A DNA stretch of 64,000 nt from Arthrobacter_D sp015752045 (GTDB lineage Bacteria; Actinomycetota; Actinomycetes; Actinomycetales; Micrococcaceae). The notes below the pieces were generated by a model. That model ran no database searches, had not been told where the DNA came from, and saw only the letters and a program-made list of their open reading frames with translations. A program made the position numbers and the translations under genes. This document shows, in pieces, positions 35,794 through 43,396 of the stretch. Position 1 is the stretch's first letter; every line of letters starts with the position of its first letter. The DNA lies in NCBI RefSeq assembly GCF_015752045.1, contig NZ_JADOUS010000010.1, forward strand, positions 86,703 to 150,702, written 5' to 3'.

Positions 35794-36372
35794 TCAGCCC
35801 CGCCGCCCGGCGGCCTCTCCCAGCCACCGGGCGTACCGGGCCCACGGGTCCTCGACCCCCGCAGCGAGGTCGCGGACGTGCTCCTCGAGGTCCTGCGACG
35901 CCGCGAACCATTCCGAGCGGCCGAGGCGTGAGGCGGCGAACTCCTGGTGGCGACGGTGCTCGACCAGCCGGTCCCCCTTCTCGAACGCCAGCACCTCGTC
36001 ATGCCACAGGCGGGCGAGCCGCTGCCGCGGATTCGCCGTCGTCCCGATCTTGATGCGGTCCCCGAAGCGGAGGTAGTACACGATGTCCACGCGCGGCGGC
36101 GGCAGGCCGTCGTCGAGAACGTCCCCGACCCGCCACTCGCAGGCAGCGCACACCCAGCCGGAGGGATACCGGACGCCGAGGCGGGAGCCACAGGCGCGGC
36201 ACGCGCCGGGCAGGACGTCGGTCACGCCGTACTCGGCGTCGACCCACTCGCCGATCAGCGCAGCGTGGGCGCGGCACACCGGGGCAGGAGCACCATCCAC
36301 GGCTCCGCCGCACGGCCGCCCGTCCTCCCGGCGGACCTCGCAGGTACGGTCGTCCCGCTCCGAATCGAACAT
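35794..36372 (-). CDS. Zinc-finger GIY-YIG (T5orf172/Mug113-like) protein
   Basis: The 192-aa protein has a cysteine-rich N-terminal half (CEVRREDGRPCGG...VCRAH and CRACGSRLG...WVCAACEW, the latter a classic zinc ribbon). A C-terminal GIY-YIG nuclease-like domain follows: VYYLRFGDRIKIGTTANPRQRLARL, then EHRRHQEFAASRLGRSEWFAAS with the T5orf172 His and Glu-Trp-Phe pattern. It is probably a DNA-binding nuclease or repair-type protein, but no partner gene identifies its role. ATG 36372 is the first Met before the Cys-rich region. It is divergent from alr. Confidence 0.8.
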   Translation of the reverse strand: MFDSERDDRTCEVRREDGRPCGGAVDGAPAPVCRAHAALIGEWVDAEYGVTDVLPGACRACGSRLGVRYPSGWVCAACEWRVGDVLDDGLPPPRVDIVYYLRFGDRIKIGTTANPRQRLARLWHDEVLAFEKGDRLVEHRRHQEFAASRLGRSEWFAASQDLEEHVRDLAAGVEDPWARYARWLGEAAGRRG

Positions 36373-36457
36373 GTCTTCGATCTTTCCGGCCGGCATCGCC
36401 GGGCGCAAGCCCACCGCCCGTGCGCCATCCCGACGGCGGATACGCAGGCAGAACTGG

Positions 36458-36463
36458 CAGAAT
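36458..36463 (+). promoter_or_regulatory. -10 element (CAGAAT) for leaderless alr
   Basis: CAGAAT lies 7 bases before GTG 36471 and matches the coaA hexamer. Confidence 0.45.
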
Positions 36464-36470
36464 GGGCCGG

Positions 36471-37634
36471 GTGACTTTCCCCGAACGCGCCGCAGAGATC
36501 GATCTCGATGCCCTGCGGCACAACATCCGCCACCTCCGCGACGTGGCGCACCCCGCCCGCGTGATGGCCGTCGTGAAGGCCGACGCCTACGGTCACGGAG
36601 CCCTCCCGGTGGCACGCGCCGCACTCGACGCGGGAGCGGCGTGGCTCGGCGTGGCCCACGTCAGCGAGGGCGTCGCGCTGAGGAAGGCGGGCATCGAGGC
36701 GCCCATCCTCGCGTGGCTGCACACCTCGGCCACCGACTTCACCGCCGGCGTGGAGCACGGACTGGACCTGGGGATCTCCGGCTGGGAACTGGAACACGTG
36801 GTCGCTGCCGCGCGCGAGCTCGAGCGTCCCGCCATCGTGCACCTGAAGATCGACACCGGGCTGGGCCGCAACGGCTGCCCGCCGGAGCAGTGGGAGGCAC
36901 TGCTCGGCCGCGCCGTCGCCTACCAGGAGGAGGGCCTCATCCGCGTGGTCGGGATCTTCTCCCACCTGGCCGTCGCCGACGAGCCCGCCCGCCCCGAGAC
37001 CGACCTGCAGGTCCAGGCGTTCCGCGACGCCGTCGCCGCCGCGGAGAACGCCGGGATCGACGTCGAGGTACGGCACCTCGCGAACACCCCGGCCACCTTC
37101 TCGCGCCCCGACTGCCATTTCGACCTCGTGCGCGTGGGCCTCGGCATCTACGGGCTCTCGCCCTTCGCCGACCAGGCGTCCGAGGACCTGGGGCTGCGGC
37201 CAGTCATGACCTTCAGCACGACGGTGGCGAACTGCAAGGAGGTGCCTGCGGGCCAGGGCGTCTCCTACGGGTACGCGTACCGGACCCGCCGGCCCACCAC
37301 GCTGGGGCTCATTCCCGTGGGCTACGGCGACGGGGTTCCCCGCATCGCCACCGGTGCCCCGGTCCAGGTGGGCGGGCGCGTGTACCCCGTGGTCGGGCGG
37401 ATCGCGATGGACCAGCTCGTCATCGACTTCGGTGCCACCGGCCTGGTGGACACCCCGGCGAGCCCGCTGGGTGCGCGTGCCGTCCTGTTCGGCGGCCAGG
37501 GCTCGCCGCCCGTGGAGGACTGGGCCGCCGCCGCGCAGACCATCAACTACGAGGTGGTGACCCGCATCAGCGAGCGGGTGGAACGCGTCTACGTCGAAGC
37601 ACCGGGCGAGGGCGGCGATGGCACCGGCTCCTGA
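36471..37634 (+). CDS. alr: Alanine racemase
   Basis: The 387-aa PLP enzyme makes D-alanine for peptidoglycan. Lys36 in VMAVVKADAYGHG binds PLP; the phosphate-binding HLANTPATF, RVGLGIYGL, SYGYAYRT and VVGRIAMDQLVIDFG are intact. The GTG at 36471 (VTFPERAAEIDLDAL) starts the conserved N-terminus and follows CAGAAT by 7 bases. The 3' end overlaps tsaE by 17 bases, beginning the alr-tsaE-tsaB-rimI-tsaD operon. Confidence 0.96.
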   Translation: MTFPERAAEIDLDALRHNIRHLRDVAHPARVMAVVKADAYGHGALPVARAALDAGAAWLGVAHVSEGVALRKAGIEAPILAWLHTSATDFTAGVEHGLDLGISGWELEHVVAAARELERPAIVHLKIDTGLGRNGCPPEQWEALLGRAVAYQEEGLIRVVGIFSHLAVADEPARPETDLQVQAFRDAVAAAENAGIDVEVRHLANTPATFSRPDCHFDLVRVGLGIYGLSPFADQASEDLGLRPVMTFSTTVANCKEVPAGQGVSYGYAYRTRRPTTLGLIPVGYGDGVPRIATGAPVQVGGRVYPVVGRIAMDQLVIDFGATGLVDTPASPLGARAVLFGGQGSPPVEDWAAAAQTINYEVVTRISERVERVYVEAPGEGGDGTGS

Positions 37635-38166
37635 ATGGTCGGCGTCCTACGACGTCGGGTCGGCCACCGCACTGCAGGCGCTCGCAGCAGGTCTCGCGCA
37701 GCACCTGCGGGCGGGAGACCTGCTGGTCCTCTCGGGTGAACTGGGCGCGGGCAAGACCACGTTCACCCAGGGGCTCGGGCGCGGCCTCACCGTCGAGGAC
37801 CGCATCATCTCGCCGACCTTCGTGCTCGTGCGCCAGCACCGCTCCCGCGGCGGCCACCCGGGCCTCGTCCACGTGGACGCCTACCGGCTCGAGAGCGCGG
37901 CCGCCGTCGACGACCTCGACCTCGAGGCCACCCTCGACGCCAACGTCACGGTCATCGAGTGGGGTGCCGGGCGCGTGGAGCATCTGGCGGACAGCTGGCT
38001 CCGCGTGGACATCACCCGGCCGCTCGGCGGCACCGGTCCGGGTGGCTCCGGCGCCGGCTTCGTCACGGACTTCGACGACGACGGCCAGGACGAGGTGCGC
38101 ACCGTCACGCTCTCGGGCGCCGGTCCGCGGTGGCGTGGAGGGCCGCCGGCGCTGTCCCTCGACTAG
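37618..38166 (+). CDS. tsaE: tRNA t6A biosynthesis ATPase TsaE
   Basis: The 182-aa ATPase has Walker A SGELGAGKTTFTQGLGRGL (P-loop at ~40-48), SPTFVLVRQH, VHVDAYRLES and VIEWGAG, all TsaE hallmarks. It drives the TsaB-TsaD complex that forms N6-threonylcarbamoyladenosine (t6A) on ANN-decoding tRNAs. The C-terminal ~45 residues (GGTGPGGSGAGFVTDFDDDG) are an acidic, glycine-rich extension. It overlaps alr by 17 bases. Confidence 0.94.
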   Translation: MAPAPEWSASYDVGSATALQALAAGLAQHLRAGDLLVLSGELGAGKTTFTQGLGRGLTVEDRIISPTFVLVRQHRSRGGHPGLVHVDAYRLESAAAVDDLDLEATLDANVTVIEWGAGRVEHLADSWLRVDITRPLGGTGPGGSGAGFVTDFDDDGQDEVRTVTLSGAGPRWRGGPPALSLD

Positions 38167-38169
38167 GCT
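38164..38169 (+). promoter_or_regulatory. -10 element (TAGGCT) for possible leaderless tsaB transcript
   Basis: TAGGCT includes the TAG stop codon of tsaE and lies 6 bases before GTG 38176. It would provide an internal promoter within the operon. Confidence 0.4.
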
Positions 38170-38175
38170 TATCGG

Positions 38176-38856
38176 GTGCTTCTCCTCGCCCTCGACACCT
38201 CCGCCGCAGCCACCGTGGCACTCCTGCGCGACGACGTCGTCGTCGGCCGTTTCGCCAGTGCCGACACCCGCTCGCACGCGGAGGTCCTCGCGCCTGCGGT
38301 GCGCCGGATCCTGGCCGAGGCCGGGGTGGCCGGGACGGAGCTCGACGCCGTCGTCGCGGGCGTCGGCCCCGGGCCGTTCACCGGACTGCGCGCCGGGCTC
38401 GTCACCGCACGGACCCTCGGCTTCGTGTGGGGCGTACCCCTGCACGGGGTCATGAGCCTCGATGCCCTGGCCTTCGACGCCGCCTCCTGCGGTGCGGTGC
38501 CGGCCGGCAGCTCATTCCTCGCGGGGACCGATGCGCGCCGGGGCGAGGTGTACTGGGCCGCGTACTGCGCGCCGTCGGAGCCCGGCGCCCTGCCCGAGCT
38601 CCTCGACGGTCCGCACGTGGGAACCGCCGCCACGCTCCCCCCGGGACAGCCGCTCGTCGGCCGGGCCGCGGGCCTGTACCCCGACGACGTCGACGGCGTG
38701 CCGGCCTTCTCCCACGCGGACCCCGACGCCGCGTCCCTCGCCCGCGTGGCGCGCCTGCGACTGCTCGCCGGCGTACCCCTGCGGGACACCTCGCCGCTCT
38801 ACCTGCGGGAATCGGACGCGCAGGTGCCCGGGCCGCGGAAGCGGGCGACGGCGTGA
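38176..38856 (+). CDS. tsaB: tRNA t6A biosynthesis protein TsaB
   Basis: The 226-aa ASKHA-fold protein starts LLLALDTSAAATVALLRDD and contains HAEVLAPAVRRIL, VAGVGPGPFTGLRAGLVTART and ARRGEVYWAAY, all typical of TsaB, the inactive paralogue that scaffolds TsaD. The GTG start has no Shine-Dalgarno; a TAGGCT hexamer is 6 bases upstream. The stop overlaps the rimI start (GTGA). Confidence 0.94.
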   Translation: MLLLALDTSAAATVALLRDDVVVGRFASADTRSHAEVLAPAVRRILAEAGVAGTELDAVVAGVGPGPFTGLRAGLVTARTLGFVWGVPLHGVMSLDALAFDAASCGAVPAGSSFLAGTDARRGEVYWAAYCAPSEPGALPELLDGPHVGTAATLPPGQPLVGRAAGLYPDDVDGVPAFSHADPDAASLARVARLRLLAGVPLRDTSPLYLRESDAQVPGPRKRATA

Positions 38857-39320
38857 GCTTCCTCCTGCGGGACCTCGCCTTCGAGGACATCGAGACGATC
38901 GGCCGACTCGAGAACGAACTGTTCCCGACGGACGCCTGGCCGCTCGAGATGTTCTACACGGAGTTCTTCCAGCCGGACACGCGGCGCTATGTCGTGGCCG
39001 AGGTGGACGGCGACGCCGTCGGGTACGCGGGCCTCATGGTGATCGACACGACGGCGGACATCCAGACCATCGGCGTGCTCCGGCGCTTCGAGGGGCAGGG
39101 CATCGGGCGCGCCCTGCTCACCGAGCTGCTCGGGGAGGCCCGCCGGCGCGGCGCCGACAACGTGATGCTCGAGGTCCGGGCCGACAACCCCCGCGCCCAG
39201 GCCCTGTACGTCCGGTTCGGGTTCCGGAAGATCCACACCCGGAAGAGGTACTACCGCGACGGCGTCGACGCCTGGGTGATGCGGCTCGTCCTGGACGAGG
39301 ACCGAGAAGGGACACCATGA
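38853..39320 (+). CDS. rimI: Ribosomal-protein-alanine N-acetyltransferase RimI
   Basis: The 155-aa GNAT protein has FEDIETIGRLENELFPTDAWPLEMF, IQTIGVLRRFEGQGIGRALLTELLGEAR (acetyl-CoA loop) and MLEVRADNPRAQALYVRFGF, the RimI pattern. It should acetylate the N-terminus of ribosomal protein S18 and possibly others. The GTG overlaps the tsaB stop and the stop overlaps the tsaD ATG (ATGA), an order seen in many actinobacteria. Confidence 0.92.
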   Translation: MSFLLRDLAFEDIETIGRLENELFPTDAWPLEMFYTEFFQPDTRRYVVAEVDGDAVGYAGLMVIDTTADIQTIGVLRRFEGQGIGRALLTELLGEARRRGADNVMLEVRADNPRAQALYVRFGFRKIHTRKRYYRDGVDAWVMRLVLDEDREGTP

Positions 39321-40402
39321 CAACCGGCCGCCCCCTGGTCCTCGGCATCGAATCCTCCTGCGACGAGACCGGAATCGGTATCGTCCGCGGCACCGAACTG
39401 CTGACCAACACCGTGTCCTCCTCGATGGACGAGCACGTCCGCTTCGGCGGGGTCATCCCGGAGATCGCCTCGCGCGCGCACCTCGAGGCCTTCGTCCCGA
39501 CCCTCCGGGCGGCGCTCGACGACGCCGGCGTGACACTCGACGAGCTCGACGCGATCGCCGTCACCGCCGGTCCAGGGCTCTCCGGCGCCCTCATGGTGGG
39601 CGTCTCCGCAGCGAAGGCGCTCGCCGTCGCGACCGGCAAGCCGCTCTACGCGATCAACCACCTCGTGGCGCACGTCGGCGTCGGCGTGGTGGGCGGCACG
39701 TTCAGCGACGGCCTCCCGCCGAACCTGGGCGCGCTGCTCGTCTCGGGGGGACACACGGAGATCCTGCGCGTGGTCGACATCGCCAACGACGTCGAACTGC
39801 TCGGGTCCACGATCGACGACGCCGCCGGCGAGGCCTACGACAAGACGGCCCGGATCCTGGGCCTCGGCTATCCCGGCGGTCCGGCTATCGACCGGCTGGC
39901 ACGGCAGGGTGATCCGAAGGCCATCCGCTTCCCGCGCGGCCTGTCGCAGCCCAAGTACATGGGCAGCGCCGAGGAACCCGGGCCCCACCGCTACGACTGG
40001 TCCTTCAGTGGCCTCAAGACGGCCGTCGCACGCTCGGTGGAGCAGTACGAGGCGGCAGGGCTGGACGTACCGGTTGCGGACATCGCCGCGTCCTTCCAGG
40101 AGGCCGTGGTGGACATCATCACGTCGAAGGCCGTCCTCGCCTGCCGCGAGCACGGGATCACGAACCTGCTGCTGGGTGGGGGAGTGGCCGCCAACCGGCG
40201 GCTCCGCGAGCTGACCGGTGAGAGGTGCGCTGCCGCCGGCATCACCCTGACGGTTCCCGCGCCGTCACTGTGCACGGACAACGGGGGGATGGTGGCTGCG
40301 CTCGGAGCGCAGATCGTGATGGGCGGCGGAAGGCCGAGCGGGATCGACTTCGGGACCGATCCGTCCCTCCCCGTCACGAGTATCGTGCTCCCCGCGGCGT
40401 AG
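39317..40402 (+). CDS. tsaD: tRNA N6-adenosine threonylcarbamoyltransferase TsaD
   Basis: The 361-aa catalytic subunit of t6A synthesis begins LVLGIESSCDETGIGIV, has VTAGPGLSGALMVG, the metal motif NHLVAHVG (H-x-x-x-H), LLVSGGHTEIL, STIDDAAGEAYDKTARILGLGYPGGPAID and the C-terminal CTDNGGMVAALG. All motifs are present and the length is normal. tsaC, needed to make threonylcarbamoyl-AMP, is not in the window. This is the last gene of the operon; no clear terminator follows. Confidence 0.96.
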   Translation: MTTGRPLVLGIESSCDETGIGIVRGTELLTNTVSSSMDEHVRFGGVIPEIASRAHLEAFVPTLRAALDDAGVTLDELDAIAVTAGPGLSGALMVGVSAAKALAVATGKPLYAINHLVAHVGVGVVGGTFSDGLPPNLGALLVSGGHTEILRVVDIANDVELLGSTIDDAAGEAYDKTARILGLGYPGGPAIDRLARQGDPKAIRFPRGLSQPKYMGSAEEPGPHRYDWSFSGLKTAVARSVEQYEAAGLDVPVADIAASFQEAVVDIITSKAVLACREHGITNLLLGGGVAANRRLRELTGERCAAAGITLTVPAPSLCTDNGGMVAALGAQIVMGGGRPSGIDFGTDPSLPVTSIVLPAA

Positions 40403-40455
40403 CGGCGACCGGCCGATCGGAGATGATGAGCCTGCTGATTATTAGATAAACTAGC

Positions 40456-40484
40456 TTTACATCAACCTAGTCGACGGCTACATT
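40456..40484 (+). promoter_or_regulatory. Near-consensus promoter upstream of GNAT-like gene
   Basis: TTTACA (40456-40461) and TACATT (40479-40484) are exactly 17 bases apart in an unusually AT-rich patch. Transcription would start ~45 bases before ATG 40536. Confidence 0.65.
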
Positions 40485-40517
40485 GGAGGAAGGTCAAGAA
40501 AGCGGCCTGCTCCTTTC

Positions 40518-40531
40518 TGACCTGAAGGTCA
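40518..40531 (+). promoter_or_regulatory. Inverted repeat covering the ribosome-binding site
   Basis: TGACCTGAAGGTCA is a 6-bp perfect inverted repeat that contains the GAAGG ribosome site of the gene at 40536. It may be an operator or an RNA element hiding the site. Confidence 0.4.
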
Positions 40532-40535
40532 CGCC

Positions 40536-41156
40536 ATGACATTCCCCTCCCACTCTTCGTCCACCTCCGTTCGCGTCGACGACGATGCAGCCCCCGTACA
40601 TCCCGCCGGCCGCGATGACGCCGCCTACGACACATGGCCCGGAATGGCCACCACCGGCGAACTCGGAACGGTCCAGCAGCCGGCCGAACCGCTGGTCCTG
40701 CCCCACGATCTCGCCGGTACCGCGACGCGCCAGCTCCGACGCTGGAGCAACCAGCTGTACAGGGCGCTCGACGCCGACTTTCCTCCCTACGGTGCCCAGG
40801 AGGACTACGACCGCCTCGCCGACGAGCTGGAGCGGCGTGCGGCCGACGCGCTTGACGGTTCGGGCGGACAGGAACGCCTGGGCGCCTTCCGTGACAACCC
40901 GATGAACCACCGCTTCGAGCTCTTTCAGGACGGCATACTCGCGGGCTACGTCTCCTACTCCCTGCGCGCGGGCAGGCTACGGCTCGACCGCACCGTCGTC
41001 GCAGCGGCCTTCGAGGGAGTCGGCCTGGAGGGTGTCCTCATCCGGAAGGTCCTGCTCGATGCCCACAAGCGGCGCCTGGCCGCCCTGCCGTACTGCGACC
41101 AGGTGCAGGCCTTCCTGGCGGACAATCCCCCGTACCGCAGCCTCGTAGCGAGCTAG
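40536..41156 (+). CDS. YjdJ-like GNAT acetyltransferase with N-terminal extension
   Basis: In the 206-aa protein, residues ~115-206 match the short GNAT type of COG2388/YjdJ: NHRFELFQDGILAGYVSYSL, DRTVVAAAFEGVGLEGVLIRKVLLDA and PYCDQVQAFLADNPPYRSLV. The N-terminal ~110 residues are low-complexity then helical (TATRQLRRWSNQLYRALDADF...YDRLADELERRAADAL), not recognised. The gene has its own near-consensus promoter and a possible RBS hairpin, so it is probably regulated separately from tsaD. Confidence 0.8.
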   Translation: MTFPSHSSSTSVRVDDDAAPVHPAGRDDAAYDTWPGMATTGELGTVQQPAEPLVLPHDLAGTATRQLRRWSNQLYRALDADFPPYGAQEDYDRLADELERRAADALDGSGGQERLGAFRDNPMNHRFELFQDGILAGYVSYSLRAGRLRLDRTVVAAAFEGVGLEGVLIRKVLLDAHKRRLAALPYCDQVQAFLADNPPYRSLVAS

Positions 41157-41236
41157 GTCGGAACCCTTCGCGCCACCTGGACGGCCGGCCATGTTGCGGC
41201 CGCCGTTCGTTCCGCGCGCACGTCCCGTGCCGGGGC

Positions 41237-41626
41237 TCAGGAGAAGAGATCTCCGACGCTGGTGTATTTCCTGCGCCAGTCGGGGCCTTCCTCGCCGCCG
41301 TACAGGGTCCAGTACTCCCGCCCCGAGGTGATCACGCCGTCGGACACCGTCCAGATCGATACGACGCGGAAGATCCCGACGTCCTCCTGCGGCACCTGCA
41401 CCTCGGACACCACGACCTCGCCGGCGTCGTACACCTCGAGCACATCGATGCTCCAGCCGTTCGGGCGCTGGGAGTTCACCGCCACCACGTTGTCCCTGCC
41501 GCGGATGATCTCGCGCGTGACGGGCCAGAACACCATCACGTCCTCGGCGAGCGTCCAACCGACTGCGACCCAGTCCCTGCTCCACACCGACGACCAGTAC
41601 CGCCGGACAATCTCGGTAGATTCCAT
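41237..41626 (-). CDS. SnoaL/NTF2-like fold protein
   Basis: The 129-aa protein starts STEIVRRYWSSVWSRDWVAVGWTLAEDVMVFW and continues with alternating strands ending SGREYWTLYGGEEGPDWRRKYTSV, the pattern of SnoaL-like NTF2 folds, which bind or isomerise small hydrophobic molecules. No catalytic residue can be assigned. TAGCAT lies 6 bases before the ATG, so the mRNA is likely leaderless. Confidence 0.75.
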   Translation of the reverse strand: MESTEIVRRYWSSVWSRDWVAVGWTLAEDVMVFWPVTREIIRGRDNVVAVNSQRPNGWSIDVLEVYDAGEVVVSEVQVPQEDVGIFRVVSIWTVSDGVITSGREYWTLYGGEEGPDWRRKYTSVGDLFS

Positions 41627-41632
41627 AGGCCG

Positions 41633-41638
41633 ATGCTA
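41633..41638 (-). promoter_or_regulatory. -10 element (TAGCAT) for leaderless SnoaL-like gene
   Basis: TAGCAT lies 6 bases before ATG 41626 on the minus strand. Confidence 0.45.
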
Positions 41639-41704
41639 CCGGCGGATGCCCGATCATCCCGTCGGCGGCGTGGCTCGTCGCCGGCCACCCGGGCAGGGCG
41701 GGTC

Positions 41705-42004
41705 TCAGCCTCGCGTGTCCGCGCGGCCGGGGATCGACCGCCGCGTGCACTGGTCCGGACGCACCCACGCACTACGGGCGAGGGAGAATTCGACCCACTG
41801 CGCGAGGACGGCTGAACCGGTCCAGGCCATCGCGAAACCGCGGACGGTCTGCCGTGACCCGTTCGGATACTCGAGGTCCACCCACAGCGCCGGGGCGGGG
41901 GAGACGGACTCCGTGATGCCGTGGGTCGGCTGCTCCACCTGGAGCGGAGGGACGAACTGGTGGGTCGTCGGCGGGAGTCCGTGCCACCCGGCGGCCTCAG
42001 CCAT
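41705..42004 (-). CDS. Small uncharacterised protein, paralogue A of a tandem pair
   Basis: The 99-aa protein contains GWHGLPPTTHQFVPPLQVEQPTHGITE, PALWVDLEYPNGSRQTVRGFAMAWTG and LAQWVEFSLARSAWV. It aligns along its length with the neighbouring 98-aa protein at 42119-42415, so the reading frame is real despite the lack of a known domain. ATG 42004 (MAEAAGWHG) aligns exactly with the paralogue start. The shared region is tryptophan- and tyrosine-rich and predicted beta-stranded, suggesting a small binding domain; no membrane segment is visible. Confidence 0.75.
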   Translation of the reverse strand: MAEAAGWHGLPPTTHQFVPPLQVEQPTHGITESVSPAPALWVDLEYPNGSRQTVRGFAMAWTGSAVLAQWVEFSLARSAWVRPDQCTRRSIPGRADTRG

Positions 42005-42118
42005 GCACGCCTGCCCGAGGGGCGGCGTACGGTGCGGGATGGTCCATGGCACCACTCTACGAGGATGCCTTCCGGGGTGGGCAGGGGCTGCCCCTGGACG
42101 GCGGCCGGCCGGCCGGCG

Positions 42119-42415
42119 TCAGGACGGGTGCGTCGGCGGAGGCTTCAGGGTCCGACGACGGCAGCGCGCGGCGTCCACCCAGGCCTCGCGCGCCCGCGAG
42201 TACTCGATCCATTGCGCCCGGACGGTGGTTCCCGTCCACGCCATCGCGAATCCCTTCATGGTGCGCCGGGTCCCGTCGGGGTAGTCCAGCTCCACCCACA
42301 GTGCGGGGGAGCGGAGCGGCTCGGTGATGCTGCCGGTTGGTACCTCGAGCTGGAGCGGGGCGATGTACCGGTCAGCACTGGGTGGGATGCCATGCCACCC
42401 CGGTCTCTCTCTCAT
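42119..42415 (-). CDS. Small uncharacterised protein, paralogue B of a tandem pair
   Basis: The 98-aa protein (MRERPGWHGIPPSADRYIAPLQLE...) shares with paralogue A the blocks GWHG-PP, PLQ-E-PT--ITE, PALWV-L-YP-G, GFAMAWTG, AQW-E-S-AR-AWV and a Cys-Arg-Arg tail. Conservation of residues between two tandem copies is good evidence that both are translated. TACCGT stands 6 bases before ATG 42415. Function is unknown. Confidence 0.78.
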   Translation of the reverse strand: MRERPGWHGIPPSADRYIAPLQLEVPTGSITEPLRSPALWVELDYPDGTRRTMKGFAMAWTGTTVRAQWIEYSRAREAWVDAARCRRRTLKPPPTHPS

Positions 42416-42421
42416 GCTACG

Positions 42422-42427
42422 ACGGTA
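42422..42427 (-). promoter_or_regulatory. -10 element (TACCGT) for leaderless paralogue B gene
   Basis: TACCGT lies 6 bases before ATG 42415 on the minus strand. No equivalent is present before paralogue A, which may be co-transcribed. Confidence 0.45.
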
Positions 42428-42627
42428 CGCCGCGGGGCCGACACTGTGGGGTGGAGATCGGCAGCAGAAACACGTCATCGACGGTCCGACGTCCCATTCC
42501 GCGCCGTGACGCAAATGGCTAGGATGGGCGCGACAATGGCCCCATCACCGCACCTGCGCGCAGCACATGCGCGGCGTGGAACGCCGGCGTCACGCCGCCC
42601 GACCACGATGCGAGGTATCCATCCGCC

Positions 42628-42861
42628 ATGACGAAGGACCATCTGCTCAAGATCCGTGTCGCCGCCGCCGATAAGGAGGACGTCCAGTTCGAGCTCGACC
42701 GCGCCGAGCTGGTCCTGCAGGAAGCGGTGTCCGAGGCGATCAGCCACGGGGAAGACATCAAGACCGTGGCCGAGGTCGCGGAGCTCCCCGAGGGCGATGT
42801 CGCCAGGCTCGCCGCCCTCGATGCCCGCGACTCCGGCCCCGGATCAGCCCTGCCCTCCTGA
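42628..42861 (+). CDS. Small helical protein, copy 1 of a tandem pair
   Basis: The 77-aa acidic protein contains EDVQFELDRAELVLQEAVSEAISHG and KTVAEVAELPEGDVARLAAL. The second block resembles a helix-turn-helix, and the whole aligns with the neighbour at 43051-43332 (EVAFELEHAELHLTEAVVVALEHG, EAIAEIADLEPEEVLDLV). It has no catalytic motif. It may be a small DNA-binding or protein-binding regulator; this is inferred only from helix pattern. Confidence 0.7.
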   Translation: MTKDHLLKIRVAAADKEDVQFELDRAELVLQEAVSEAISHGEDIKTVAEVAELPEGDVARLAALDARDSGPGSALPS

Positions 42862-43050
42862 GGGACGCGCCCGCACGCAGCGCCCGGCGCCGTGTCACGG
42901 GCGCGAGGTGCCGCCCGGGAGAAAGTGCTGTCCCGGGAGGTCAGGTCCGGGATAGAACTAGGTACGCGGTCAGTGACGCGGGCATCTCCCGGGCGGCTTC
43001 GTCGAGCGGGGTGCAGACCAGTTCCATCGAGGGAAGAGGGCTCGATCGCC

Positions 43051-43332
43051 ATGTCAGAAGAAGACGTCCAGAGGCTCGCCGACACCGCGGCCCACAGGGA
43101 AGAGGTGGCCTTCGAACTCGAACACGCCGAACTGCATCTCACGGAGGCCGTCGTCGTCGCCCTCGAGCACGGCACGCCGGCCGAAGCGATCGCCGAGATC
43201 GCGGATCTTGAGCCCGAGGAAGTGCTGGACCTCGTCAGCGCACCCGAGGAACCGGCCCTGGGTGCGGTCCGGGACCCCGATCCGGAGGCTCCGCCGGCCC
43301 CTCCCGCCCCGACGCCGCCGGACCCCGAGTGA
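43051..43332 (+). CDS. Small helical protein, copy 2 of a tandem pair
   Basis: The 93-aa protein repeats the core of the gene 189 bp upstream (VxFELxxAELxLxEAVxxAxxHG, then a HTH-like xAIAEIADLEPEEV) and adds a Pro/Glu/Ala-rich tail (DPDPEAPPAPPAPTPPDPE) likely to be disordered. ATG 43051 is preceded by GGGAAGAGGG. A strong terminator begins 5 bases after the stop and is shared with convergent ptsI. Confidence 0.72.
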   Translation: MSEEDVQRLADTAAHREEVAFELEHAELHLTEAVVVALEHGTPAEAIAEIADLEPEEVLDLVSAPEEPALGAVRDPDPEAPPAPPAPTPPDPE

Positions 43333-43336
43333 CCCC

Positions 43337-43364
43337 GGTGGGAACCCCCACCGGGGTTCCCACC
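43337..43364. terminator. Bidirectional terminator between the tandem helical gene and ptsI
   Basis: A perfect 12-bp stem (GGTGGGAACCCC / GGGGTTCCCACC) with a CACC loop lies between convergent genes. No T-tract is present on either side. Confidence 0.8.
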
Positions 43365-43396
43365 CTTGGGGCCCTTGGGGCGAGCCGGCCGCGCGC

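Noticed and set aside
42045..42059. TAGAGT six bases before an ATG at 42047 upstream of paralogue A
   Set aside because: The ATG is out of frame with the conserved 99-aa protein, so it does not support a leaderless start for that gene.
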